The notes beneath the pieces are model-generated. The model made no database searches. It saw only the letters and a program-made list of their open reading frames with translations, and was not told the DNA's origin. 61,856 nucleotides of DNA, taken from NCBI RefSeq assembly GCF_028290025.1, contig NZ_JAQGKQ010000111.1:1-61856 (forward strand). Direction: 5' to 3'. Both the position numbers and the translations under genes were made by a program. Positions 1 through 7,346 of the stretch are shown here, in pieces; within the stretch, counting starts at the first letter, position 1; the number at the start of each line of letters is the position of its first letter. This DNA comes from Cypionkella sp. Its GTDB lineage: Bacteria > Pseudomonadota > Alphaproteobacteria > Rhodobacterales > Rhodobacteraceae.

Positions 1-296
1 TCCCTCCGCTTTTCTCTTGACCGAAACTTCCCGAAACCATCCTTAACGAAAATATTCGGCAATTTTCTTAGCCGATCTAGATCCGCTTTTCTCTCCACGA
101 ACTCCGCTTCAAACTCGGCCTCTGATTGGTTTGATTTTTTCGCCGGAAGACTGTCGTAGATGAAAGTTCTGTCCTTACCAGTGATATTTCGCCAATCTAT
201 TTTCGCCCAAATATCCACGCCAATCTCTTTCGAGTATGATCGGCACAATTCACGAAAAAACTCACCATCAATTAGCTTGTAAATAATTGGAGCCAT
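1..296 (-). CDS. NYN-domain-like protein, N-terminal part (runs off window edge)
   Basis: Reading the minus strand from an ATG at 296 gives an uninterrupted frame of 98 codons to the window edge. It begins MAPIIYKLIDGEFFRELC. The early aliphatic stretch ending in IDG, followed later by a WAKIDWRN segment, a RTFIYDSLP segment and a LRKLPNIFVKDGF segment, resembles the start of NYN/LabA-type (PIN-like) nuclease domains, in which the first Asp is a metal ligand. The DNA is clearly more AT-rich than the neighbouring genes, which fits an accessory gene. Only about the first 98 residues are visible, so the identity is tentative; the open frame itself is seen directly. No Shine-Dalgarno of note precedes it. 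Confidence 0.55.
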   Translation of the reverse strand, partial: MAPIIYKLIDGEFFRELCRSYSKEIGVDIWAKIDWRNITGKDRTFIYDSLPAKKSNQSEAEFEAEFVERKADLDRLRKLPNIFVKDGFGKFRSREKRR

Positions 297-358
297 ATCA
301 TTATTCCTTGTCCCCGATCGGCTGCTATTAAGGCCCAAGCCAAATCCGAGATTCACCC

Positions 359-2158
359 TCAGCTGTCCATCTTAAGCGCTGAGATAAACGCCTCCTGCGG
401 AATCTCCACCTTACCAAACTGGCGCATCCGCTTCTTACCGGCTTTCTGCTTCTCCAGCAGTTTCTTCTTCCGGGTGGCGTCGCCGCCGTAGCACTTCGCG
501 GTGACGTCTTTGCGCATGGCGGAGAGGGTTTCGCGGGCGATCACCCGCGCTCCGATTGCGGCTTGGATCGGGATTTTGAACATATGGCGGGGGATCAGGT
601 CTTTGAGTTTTTCGACCATGGCGCGGCCTCGGGCTTCGGCGCGATCACGGTGGACCATCATCGACAGCGCATCGACGGGTTCCTCGTTGACAAGAATCGA
701 CATTTTGACAAGGAAATCTTCACGATATTCCGAGATGCTATAGTCAAAGGAGGCATAGCCCTGCGTGACCGATTTCAGGCGGTCGTAGAAATCGAACACC
801 ACTTCGGCGAGCGGCAAATCGTAGACCACCATGGCGCGGGAGCCTGCATAGGACAGGTCCAACTGGATGCCGCGGCGGTCTTGGCAGAGCTTCAGCACGT
901 CGCCGAGGTATTCGTCGGGAACCATGATGGTGGCCTTGATCCGAGGTTCCTCGATGTGGTCGATATAGGTGAGGTCGGGCATGTCGGCGGGGTTGTGCAG
1001 GTCTTGCACGGTGCCGTCTTTCATGTGGAGTTTGAACACGACCGAGGGGGCGGTGGTGATCAGGTCGATGTCATATTCGCGCTCCAGTCGGTCGCGGATG
1101 ACTTCGAGGTGAAGCAGGCCAAGGAAGCCGCAGCGAAAGCCGAAGCCGAGGGCGGCGGAGGTTTCCATCTCGGTCGAGAACGAGGCGTCGTTGAGCGAGA
1201 GTTTTTCGATGGCGTCGCGCAGGGCTTCAAACTCGGCAGCGTCAACCGGGAACAGGCCGCAGAACACGACGGGCTGGGCGGGTTTGAAGCCGGGGAGCGC
1301 CTGCGCGCAGCCTTTGCGTTCGTGGGTGACGGTGTCGCCGACGCGGGTGTCGCGGACTTGCTTGATCGAGGCGGTGAAGATGCCGATCTCGCCGGGCCCA
1401 AGCTCGTCGATATCGACCATCTGGGGTTTGAGAACCGACAGTTTATCAATGCCATAGACGGCGTTGGTCTGCATCATGCGGACGCGGTCGCCCTTTTTCA
1501 TCACGCCATCCATGACGCGCACCATCACGACAACGCCGAGGTAGGCGTCATACCATGAGTCGACGAGCATGGCCTTGAGGGGGGCATCGCGGTCGCCTTT
1601 GGGGGGCGGCAGGCGGGTGACGATAGCCTCTAGCACGTCAGGAATGCCGAGGCCGGATTTGGCGGAGATCAGCACGGCATCGGACGCGTCCAGGCCGATG
1701 ACGTCCTCGATCTGCTGGCGGATGCGGTCAGGTTCGGCTGCCGGAAGGTCGATTTTGTTCAGGACGGGGACGATTTCGTGGCCAGCGTCGAGGGCTTGGT
1801 AGACGTTGGCGAGGGTTTGAGCCTCAACCCCTTGGGAGGCATCGACGACCAGCAGCGAGCCTTCAACCGCGCGCATCGAGCGGGAGACTTCGTAGGCGAA
1901 ATCGACGTGGCCGGGGGTGTCGATCAGGTTGAGGATGTAGGTTTTGCCATCCTTCGCCGGATATTCGATCCGCACCGTGTTGGCCTTGATGGTGATGCCG
2001 CGCTCACGCTCGATATCCATGCTGTCCAGCATCTGCGCCTTCATATCGCGCGCAGCCACCGTGCCGGTCATCTGAATGAGCCGGTCGGCGAGGGTGGATT
2101 TACCGTGGTCAATGTGAGCCACGATGGAGAAGTTGCGGATGAGATCAAGCTGGGTCAT
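359..2158 (-). CDS. lepA: Translation elongation factor 4 (LepA), back-translocating ribosomal GTPase
   Basis: The 599-residue product has the usual LepA length. It starts [20 protein letters not shown], with the G1 loop AHIDHGKST near residue 15, G3 DTPGHVDF, and G4 NKID, followed by EF-G-like domains and the LepA C-terminal domain ending in [17 protein letters not shown]. It is a cytoplasmic GTPase that acts on stalled elongating ribosomes. The frame is open 21 codons further upstream to 2221, but that extension has no similarity to LepA and would run into the end of the TetR gene, so the ATG at 2158 is preferred. It lies downstream of the TetR regulator on the same strand with a gap of about 47 bases, probably as an independent transcription unit. 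Confidence 0.97.
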   Translation of the reverse strand: MTQLDLIRNFSIVAHIDHGKSTLADRLIQMTGTVAARDMKAQMLDSMDIERERGITIKANTVRIEYPAKDGKTYILNLIDTPGHVDFAYEVSRSMRAVEGSLLVVDASQGVEAQTLANVYQALDAGHEIVPVLNKIDLPAAEPDRIRQQIEDVIGLDASDAVLISAKSGLGIPDVLEAIVTRLPPPKGDRDAPLKAMLVDSWYDAYLGVVVMVRVMDGVMKKGDRVRMMQTNAVYGIDKLSVLKPQMVDIDELGPGEIGIFTASIKQVRDTRVGDTVTHERKGCAQALPGFKPAQPVVFCGLFPVDAAEFEALRDAIEKLSLNDASFSTEMETSAALGFGFRCGFLGLLHLEVIRDRLEREYDIDLITTAPSVVFKLHMKDGTVQDLHNPADMPDLTYIDHIEEPRIKATIMVPDEYLGDVLKLCQDRRGIQLDLSYAGSRAMVVYDLPLAEVVFDFYDRLKSVTQGYASFDYSISEYREDFLVKMSILVNEEPVDALSMMVHRDRAEARGRAMVEKLKDLIPRHMFKIPIQAAIGARVIARETLSAMRKDVTAKCYGGDATRKKKLLEKQKAGKKRMRQFGKVEIPQEAFISALKMDS

Positions 2159-2205
2159 GCGCTGCGTATAGCGTGAAGCGGCGCAGGCGTGAAGGGGGTG
2201 TGGCC

Positions 2206-2811
2206 TCAGGCTTTTGGCCACGCATTCAGCGCGATATCGACGGCTTTGATTAGGGCATCGCGCGGCGCGCCGCCTTGTGCCAAAGCGGCGGCACCGGCCA
2301 AGGTAATCTCAATGAAATCGGCCAATGATTTGGGGTCGGCGTCGGGCGGCAACTGGCCCTCGGCTACCGCGCGCTTAAGCCTTGCGTCGAGCGCGATGCG
2401 GGCGTTTTGGCTGGCTTTTGCAAGGGCTGCGGCGACGGCTTCCGGCATGTCGGTGCTGCCCGTGGCGGCGGCGTTTGTGATTATAAAGCAGCCAGCAGGC
2501 ATTTTTTTTGCGGTCAGCTTATCAACCGTCACCAGCATAAAGCTGCGAATCGCGGTGAATGCGTCGGGTTCGGCTTGCAAAGCCGCGATTGCGGGCGTGC
2601 CGAAGTGGCTGGTGTAGCGATCAAGCGCTGCCAAAAACAGCGCCTCTTTATTGCCGAATGCGCCGTATAGGCTGGGTTTGTTCAGGCCCGTTGCGCTGCA
2701 AAGATCAGTGAGAGATGTGCCGATAAAGCCTTGTTTCCAAAACACATCCAGCACCTTTTCCAAGGTGTCCTGATCATCAAAACTGCGTGGGCGGCCACGT
2801 TGTGCGGTCAT
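2206..2811 (-). CDS. TetR/AcrR family transcriptional regulator
   Basis: A 201-residue protein with an N-terminal TetR helix-turn-helix: [19 protein letters not shown], then [19 protein letters not shown] (recognition region about residues 33-55), followed by an all-helical ligand-binding domain rich in Ala and Leu. It is transcribed away from the SDR gene at 2907, and the shared 95-base intergenic region carries two palindromes of the kind bound by TetR dimers (2838-2868). The simple reading is a repressor of itself and of the SDR gene, with a small-molecule inducer that cannot be predicted from sequence. The [13 protein letters not shown] segment is typical of AcrR-like members controlling reductases or efflux. 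Confidence 0.93.
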   Translation of the reverse strand: MTAQRGRPRSFDDQDTLEKVLDVFWKQGFIGTSLTDLCSATGLNKPSLYGAFGNKEALFLAALDRYTSHFGTPAIAALQAEPDAFTAIRSFMLVTVDKLTAKKMPAGCFIITNAAATGSTDMPEAVAAALAKASQNARIALDARLKRAVAEGQLPPDADPKSLADFIEITLAGAAALAQGGAPRDALIKAVDIALNAWPKA

Positions 2812-2837
2812 GAAGCGTTTCCGGGTTGACGATTTTT

Positions 2838-2868
2838 ATACCGATCGGTATTAAATACCACTCGGTAT
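2838..2868. promoter_or_regulatory. Tandem TetR-type operators in the divergent promoter
   Basis: Two 14-bp palindromes lie in the tetR/SDR intergenic region: ATACCGATCGGTAT (2838-2851, perfect) and ATACCACTCGGTAT (2855-2868, two central mismatches). They are offset by 17 bp. Their position between the divergent start codons indicates autoregulation and control of the SDR gene. Binding by this particular TetR protein is inferred from position. Confidence 0.85.
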
Positions 2869-2906
2869 AAATATAACGCGGACTAGCGCCGCAGGAAAGG
2901 CTCATC

Positions 2907-3644
2907 ATGGGAAAGTTGCAAGGTAAGCGGGTTTTGATCACCGGCGGCACCACCGGCATCGGCTTGGCAACGGCAAAGCTGTTTCTGGCGGAAGGTGCAC
3001 GGGTGGCAATTACGGGCCAAGATGCGACCCGAGTTGCGGCGGCTGGGCTTGAACTCGGCGATGGGGCGATTGCGCTGAAGGCCAATGTGGCCGACCGGGC
3101 AGATATGAGTCGGGCGATTGAGCAAGTTGTGGCGGCGTTTGGCGGGATTGACGTGCTGTTTGCCAATGCCGGGATTGCGACACCGCAGCCGTTGGAGGCG
3201 ATGGACGACGCACATATCGCCGACTTGCTGGATGTGAATGTGAAAGGCGTCGTGCTGAGCCTGCAACTGGCGTTGCCATATCTGAGTAATCCGGCCTCGG
3301 TTATTCTGACCGGCTCGGCGGTGATTGGCAAAGCTGCCGTTCAAAACAGCATGTATGCGGCGACCAAGGCGGCGGTGCGGTCTTTGGCGCGAAGTTTCTC
3401 GGCCGAATTGGCACCGCGCGGCGTTCGGGTGAACGTGCTGTCACCGGGAGCTACCCAAACACCGATTTTTAGCAAAATTGGTTTGCCGCAAGAGATTCTC
3501 GATGGCTTCTTGCCGAAGATTGCCGCCGGGCGGTTTGCGTTGCCGGAGGAGATGGCGCAAGCAGCACTGTATCTGGCAAGCGACGACAGTCTCTACATGC
3601 TAGGCAATGACTTGATTATCGATGGCGGTTATTCGACGCTGTAA
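2907..3644 (+). CDS. SDR-family NAD(P)-dependent oxidoreductase
   Basis: A 245-residue classical short-chain dehydrogenase. The cofactor-binding glycine motif is TGGTTGIG at residues 11-18, the NAG motif is in LFANAGIA, and the catalytic Ser/Tyr/Lys occur in the ILTGSAV and MYAATK segments. The C-terminus keeps the YMLGNDLIIDGGYSTL pattern of the family. The substrate cannot be told. A Shine-Dalgarno-like AGGAAAGG precedes the ATG. It is divergent from the TetR gene and almost certainly under its control through the operators at 2838-2868; SDR/TetR pairs like this are commonly involved in reactive carbonyl or xenobiotic reduction, but that role is inference here. Confidence 0.93.
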   Translation: MGKLQGKRVLITGGTTGIGLATAKLFLAEGARVAITGQDATRVAAAGLELGDGAIALKANVADRADMSRAIEQVVAAFGGIDVLFANAGIATPQPLEAMDDAHIADLLDVNVKGVVLSLQLALPYLSNPASVILTGSAVIGKAAVQNSMYAATKAAVRSLARSFSAELAPRGVRVNVLSPGATQTPIFSKIGLPQEILDGFLPKIAAGRFALPEEMAQAALYLASDDSLYMLGNDLIIDGGYSTL

Positions 3645-3664
3645 GCTATCTATGACCAAGCGTT

Positions 3665-3687
3665 CCGGCCCTACATTTTGGGGCCGG
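3665..3687 (+). terminator. GC-rich hairpin after the SDR gene
   Basis: CCGGCCC and GGGCCGG form a perfect 7-bp stem around a 9-base loop, 20 bases past the SDR stop codon. No T-run follows directly, so it may be a transcript-end stabiliser or weak terminator rather than a canonical intrinsic terminator. Confidence 0.45.
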
Positions 3688-3838
3688 ATGCGTCGGCGAT
3701 GCTTTTGCTGGTATGGGCTGCGGGATAAAGATCAAGGCAGCCGAAACGCTTGAAAACTGTTGCCAGACAAGGGATAATGCTCGCAGTTAATGACCTGTCG
3801 TTGAGGGCAACCCGGCGGTGGGCGGTAGAGGTAGAGCG

Positions 3839-4153
3839 ATGATGAAATATATCTTATTCGCGGTCAGTTTGGCCGTGGCGATGCCGGTTATGAGCAGTTT
3901 TGCCCATGCCGGACCGATTGAGAGTGCGTGCAACCGATCCGATCGCAAGCAGTCGAATCGGCAGTTGTGCGGCTGTATTGAGCAGGTTGCCGACCAGACG
4001 CTGAGTGGCGGCGACCAGCGGCGGGCGGCGAGTTTCTTCAAAGACCCTGAGAAGGCGCATAAGGTCTGGATGTCGAAATCCAAAAGCGATGACGCGTTTT
4101 GGGATCGCTACAAGGCATTCAGCGCGCAGGCTCGGGTTTATTGCGGCGGGTGA
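3839..4153 (+). CDS. Small conserved exported protein, Cys-containing, function unknown
   Basis: A 104-residue protein starting MMKYILFAVSLAVAMPVMSS, with a clear signal peptide likely cleaved after AHA. The mature part starts GPIESACNRSDRKQSNRQLC and continues GCIEQVADQTLSGGDQRRAA, then FFKDPEKA, DDAFWDRYKAF and a final YCGG. The four cysteines, CNRSDR motif and DQRR motif are those of a short protein family I have seen repeatedly in Rhodobacterales, where automatic annotation sometimes calls it an arginine transporter without good reason. I do not assign a function. An upstream in-frame ATG at 3818 would add seven polar residues before the signal peptide and is less likely. Confidence 0.75.
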   Translation: MMKYILFAVSLAVAMPVMSSFAHAGPIESACNRSDRKQSNRQLCGCIEQVADQTLSGGDQRRAASFFKDPEKAHKVWMSKSKSDDAFWDRYKAFSAQARVYCGG

Positions 4154-4232
4154 GTTGGAGGGCTTAAACCCTGCAAGTCATTGCCACGCTTAGCGATCTT
4201 GCGGGTGTGCAGGTGGGGTAGCATCCCCTGCC

Positions 4233-4889
4233 CTAGTGACCAAAGCGGTAGTTTTTGACGTGGTCTGGGATGGCTATGTCGGGGCTTAGGTCTGGGGCTG
4301 GGATAGGTGCGCCCATGGTGAGTTGGATCGGCAGGATGCCCGCCCAGACCGGGGTGTTGATATCCTCGGGCGGATCGGTGGGCATTCCGGCGCCGACCTT
4401 GGCGGAAGCCTCGGTCAGCGGCAGGGTCAGGATTGCGGTGGCTTTGAGTTCCTGCTCGGTCATCGGGCGAAGTTGATCCCAGCGACCGGGGAACATGTGC
4501 TCTATCATCGCTTTCAGCGCCTCGGCTTTTTCGCGGGCGTTGATGACGGCGCGGGCCTCACCGAACACCATCACCGAGCGGAAATTAACTGAATGCTCTA
4601 AGCCGGAGCGGGCCAGCACCATGGCGTCGGTCAGGGTAACGGTGACGCAGACCTGCGCATCCTTGGCCGTGCGTAGGGTGCGGCTGGCGGTGGAGCCGTG
4701 CCAGTAGATCTGATCACCGATGCGCCATTGCAGGGTGGGGATCACAATCGGCGCGCCGTCTTTGACATAACCGACATGGGCGATCGGCATCGTATCGAGG
4801 ATCGCGTCAATCGTGGCGCGGTCGTAGGCGGCTTTCTCGTGCATACGGCGGGCGCGGGCGCGGTCGGTGGGGGCTTTGGGCTCGGTCAT
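4233..4889 (-). CDS. Pyridoxamine 5'-phosphate oxidase-like FMN-binding protein
   Basis: A 218-residue split-barrel flavoprotein. An N-terminal RARRMHEKAAYDRATIDAIL segment leads into the barrel (MPIAHVGYVKDGAPIVIPTL, then YWHGSTASRTLR), which is the pattern of the NimA/COG3467 flavin-nucleotide-binding group rather than of true PdxH. Such proteins bind FMN or heme in the cytoplasm and reduce small molecules; the substrate is unknown. The C-terminal part (TDPPEDINTPVWAGILPIQL) is the family extension. It lies downstream of the 2OG oxygenase gene on the same strand but is separated by a dispersed repeat at 4935, so an operon is uncertain. Confidence 0.85.
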   Translation of the reverse strand: MTEPKAPTDRARARRMHEKAAYDRATIDAILDTMPIAHVGYVKDGAPIVIPTLQWRIGDQIYWHGSTASRTLRTAKDAQVCVTVTLTDAMVLARSGLEHSVNFRSVMVFGEARAVINAREKAEALKAMIEHMFPGRWDQLRPMTEQELKATAILTLPLTEASAKVGAGMPTDPPEDINTPVWAGILPIQLTMGAPIPAPDLSPDIAIPDHVKNYRFGH

Positions 4890-4934
4890 TTTGTGCTCTT
4901 ATTGATTGCCGACGGGGCTGGTTGGATTGGCTTG

Positions 4935-4976
4935 GGGAGCGCGCCGCGCGGGGATATTTATCGCCAATGTGAAATG
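4935..4976 (+). repeat. Dispersed GGGATATTT element, copy 1
   Basis: The core is GCGCCGCGCGGGGATATTT followed by CGCCAATGTGAAAT. It is the same arrangement as eight other intergenic copies in the window (12817, 14126, 17557, 22681, 24711, 34977, 52880 and, inverted, 53068). It sits about 28 bases past the stop of the minus-strand oxygenase gene. Confidence 0.8.
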
Positions 4977-5003
4977 GGTAGGGTTTTATTAGCGGAAGGT
5001 GCG

Positions 5004-5555
5004 TTAACGGAAGCTGGGGCCGTGTGACCAGAGGGTGAGCGACCAGCGGGTGCCTGCGGTGAGGGGGGTGACGCGGTGCAGGGTGAAGCTGGGGAAGATG
5101 GTGGCTGCGCCGCGGCTGCGGGGGGCTTGGGTGATGTTGCTGTCGGGGCGGATTTCTAGCGTGCCGCCTTCGTAGCTGGCGGGGTCGGAGAGTTGCACGA
5201 CGATGGTGAGTTTGCGCTTGGCGGCCCATGGACCTGCACCAATATCGCTGTGCCAGTCGAAATGGCCCTCCCGTTCGGCGGTGTAGCGGGCGACTTGTGG
5301 GCTTTCGCCAAAATCGGTGAGGTCAAACTGGAACGCCTCGCGGTTGGCTTGGGCGGTGAGGGTGATCATGCGGTCCAGCACCCAAGCCGCCTCGGGGATG
5401 TCGTCAAGCCAAGCGATCTCGGCCCGGCGGATATTGTGGGCGGTGGTGCCGCCGACTAGCCCTGCGTCTTTCAGGTGGTGCGCCGCGATCAGGGCGATCA
5501 GGCGATCACACTCATCTGGCGAGAGCGCGTTGGGCAGCGAGATATGCGGGATCAT
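5004..5555 (-). CDS. 2-oxoglutarate/Fe(II)-dependent dioxygenase (PiuC/prolyl-4-hydroxylase-like)
   Basis: A 183-residue double-stranded beta-helix oxygenase. The iron-binding facial triad is visible as the H-x-D in GHFDWHSDIG and the distal His in FTLHRVTPL, with the 2-oxoglutarate-binding Arg in GTRWSLTLW. The N-terminus has the ALSPDECDRLI pattern typical of Fe2OG proteins related to PiuC. The TIVVQLSDPASYEGGTLEI and GAATIFPSFTLH segments complete the family signature. Related proteins occur near TonB-dependent iron uptake genes, but none is adjacent here; the neighbours are a copper chaperone and a flavoprotein. The substrate is unknown. Confidence 0.9.
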   Translation of the reverse strand: MIPHISLPNALSPDECDRLIALIAAHHLKDAGLVGGTTAHNIRRAEIAWLDDIPEAAWVLDRMITLTAQANREAFQFDLTDFGESPQVARYTAEREGHFDWHSDIGAGPWAAKRKLTIVVQLSDPASYEGGTLEIRPDSNITQAPRSRGAATIFPSFTLHRVTPLTAGTRWSLTLWSHGPSFR

Positions 5556-5597
5556 GCGTGGCCTTTTTGGGCGGGGTTTGCGGCCCCGCCTGTTGGT

Positions 5598-6119
5598 TCA
5601 GTTAGCGGGGGCGTCCATCGTGCCGTGATCCATGCCGGGCATATCGGCCATTGGATCGGCAACAGCACCGGGTTTGCGGGCGTTATCGACCGGGACATCG
5701 AGCGTGACGACGCCTGCCTTCTCGAAGGTCAGGGTGAGGTGAATCACATCGCCGTTTTTCAGCTTTTGGCGCAGGCCCATCAGCATGATGTGATCGCCGC
5801 CGCGTTTCAGGGCGTGGCCTTGCTGGGCGGGGATTGGGAAGCCTTCGGGGACGGCGGACATGCTCATCACGCCGCCTGCGGAGGCGGTGCTGGTGTGCAT
5901 CTCAACCCGTTCGGCAATGTCAGAGGCGACGCCGATCAAGCGATCATCGGTGTTGGCGTGGTTGGCGATTTCGAGGAAAATGCCGCCGGTGCCGCCGATA
6001 CCGCCGCTGGTGCGGGCGTAGGGGTTCTCGATATGGACGCCTTGGTCGGCCGGGGCTGTCTGCGCGAAGGCGGGCGCGGCGATGAGGAGGGCTGCGGCGA
6101 TGAGGGATGTGAGACGCAT
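5598..6119 (-). CDS. Periplasmic copper chaperone PCu(A)C
   Basis: A 173-residue protein with a signal peptide (MRLTSLIAAALLIAAPAFAQ). The PCuAC fold is marked by IENPYARTSG, then the copper-binding H(M)-x-M...H-x-M residues in VEMHTSTASAGGVMSMSAVP and RGGDHIMLMGL. The C-terminal tail is Met/His-rich (MADMPGMDHGTMD), a second likely Cu site seen in some family members. In the periplasm PCuAC delivers Cu(I) to cytochrome oxidase assembly. A small CPxC protein gene lies just upstream on the same strand with a gap of 35 bases, so the two are probably one copper-handling operon. Confidence 0.93.
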   Translation of the reverse strand: MRLTSLIAAALLIAAPAFAQTAPADQGVHIENPYARTSGGIGGTGGIFLEIANHANTDDRLIGVASDIAERVEMHTSTASAGGVMSMSAVPEGFPIPAQQGHALKRGGDHIMLMGLRQKLKNGDVIHLTLTFEKAGVVTLDVPVDNARKPGAVADPMADMPGMDHGTMDAPAN

Positions 6120-6154
6120 GGGGGTTCCTTTGCGATTGATCTGATTGGGCCGGG

Positions 6155-6499
6155 TCAGATTGGCAAAGGTGGGTCGCGGGCGGATTGGTTTGGGGGAGTG
6201 GCGGTGGTGTGAGGGGCGACGGCGTATTGGCGTGTGGCGATGCTGCGGGTTACGGGACGAGAGATTTGCGGCTGGTGGGGCAGCAGGCTGGCCGGCGCTA
6301 TGGTGCAGTCGGGACAGCGGTGCGCGGTGGGGATGGGTTTGCCGGTGGCGTCTAGGGTGACGGTGGTGAGGCCCGCACTGGTGTCGGCGCAGATTTCCAT
6401 TTGGACAGCGCCCTGCATCTCGGAATGCATCACCGCCGCGTGGACCGAGGTGGTCGCAAGCGTCAGGGCGAGCAGCGCGGAGAGCAGGTGGCGGATCAT
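6155..6499 (-). CDS. Small exported CPxC protein, probable copper-handling partner (DUF2946-like)
   Basis: A 114-residue protein with a signal peptide (MIRHLLSALLALTLATTSVHA), a short His/Met-containing start (VMHSEMQGAVQMEIC) and a HRCPDCTIAP motif in the middle, ending in a Pro/Thr-rich tail. The CxxC with a neighbouring His, the early Cys and the position immediately upstream of PCuAC suggest metal binding. A second protein of the same design is encoded at 32300-32671 before a PepSY membrane protein. Similarity to DUF2946 is by layout only and was not checked against a profile. The start at 6499 gives a normal signal peptide. Confidence 0.65.
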   Translation of the reverse strand: MIRHLLSALLALTLATTSVHAAVMHSEMQGAVQMEICADTSAGLTTVTLDATGKPIPTAHRCPDCTIAPASLLPHQPQISRPVTRSIATRQYAVAPHTTATPPNQSARDPPLPI

Positions 6500-6587
6500 C
6501 GTTTGGGTTTAGCGCAGGCGGGGCTGCGGGGGAAGGCGACAGTTTGTCAGCGGCTTGCGCCCTGCCCTGTCGAGCATTTCAAACGAC

Positions 6588-6619
6588 AAAAGCCCCGCCT
6601 GAGAACAGGCAGGGCTTTT
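6588..6619 (-). terminator. Rho-independent terminator of rpmB
   Basis: An AAAGCCCCGCCTG arm pairs with CAGGCAGGGCTTTT around a 4-base loop. On the minus strand the stem is followed by TTTTGTCG. It begins about 20 bases after the rpmB stop codon and separates rpmB from the copper genes. Confidence 0.85.
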
Positions 6620-6638
6620 GCTTAGTCAGCGCAAGAAA

Positions 6639-6926
6639 TCAGACGGTGGCCTGAGCCTTGGCAATCTCTTTTTTGATCTTCAGCGCGTCGAGCGACAGAT
6701 CAGCGTCTTTGGCTTTTGCCATGAACGCATCAAGACCGCCACGATGATCGACGGTGCGCAGAGCCGCAGCCGAGATCTTCAGCGAGAAGGATTTGCCCAG
6801 AACGTCCGAAATCAGGGTGACCTGATTGAGGTTCGGCAGGAACCGACGACGGGATTTGTTGTTGGCGTGGCTGACAGTGTTGCCAGACATCGGGCCTTTG
6901 CCAGAGAGTTCGCAGACGCGAGACAT
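6639..6926 (-). CDS. rpmB: 50S ribosomal protein L28
   Basis: A 95-residue protein starting [20 protein letters not shown] and continuing [13 protein letters not shown], which is diagnostic for alphaproteobacterial L28. It is a structural component of the large subunit. The frame is open for 32 codons upstream to 7022, but that extension is unrelated to L28 and the ATG at 6926 gives the normal N-terminus. It is monocistronic, with a strong terminator at 6588-6619. Confidence 0.98.
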   Translation of the reverse strand: MSRVCELSGKGPMSGNTVSHANNKSRRRFLPNLNQVTLISDVLGKSFSLKISAAALRTVDHRGGLDAFMAKAKDADLSLDALKIKKEIAKAQATV

Positions 6927-7346
6927 GGTCGTATTCCTTGTCAGTTTACCGTGTCGGTTAAGACAACTTAAGACAGATGGGCCACCACCCGAAGGGCAGA
7001 ACCCGAATTTGATTTTGGGCATTTACGGGTAATCCGGCGGCGCGTCAAGCGGGCTGGCCAAGAAAAGCCGGGCAAATTGATGATCGCCAAGCGTGATCCA
7101 CCAGATGACGCGCGAGTGATTTCATCCGCGACGTTGATGTTTACCTGCCAGAGCGCCGCTCATGCGACACTTTAGGCGCTCAAAAGCGTTTGTTTGCCCC
7201 AATACGTCACCGAATTATCACTCTATGGGGAGAAAATCGAGGAGTGCTGTCCAATTTTCGCCATAGTTTAGGCGCATTTGGCATAGTTCAGAGGCAAATA
7301 GACTTGGGCGTTAGATCCGGGCAAACGAGCAGAGCAGAGCAGAGCA
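6927..7346. promoter_or_regulatory. Divergent intergenic region rpmB / RTX gene, with two short tandem repeats
   Basis: This 420-base gap has no convincing gene. Close to the RTX gene it contains an imperfect 20-bp tandem duplication (7260-7279 and 7280-7299, sharing the CATAGTT core, about 15 of 20 bases identical) and, directly against the GTG start, four perfect copies of the pentanucleotide GAGCA (7327-7346). The former looks like a paired regulator site. The latter occupies the place where a ribosome-binding site should be. Confidence 0.6.

Noticed and set aside
563..1558. 331-codon open frame antisense to lepA
   Set aside because: It lies wholly inside lepA on the opposite strand and reflects GC-rich codon bias; the translation is His/Asp/Gly-rich and matches no family I know.
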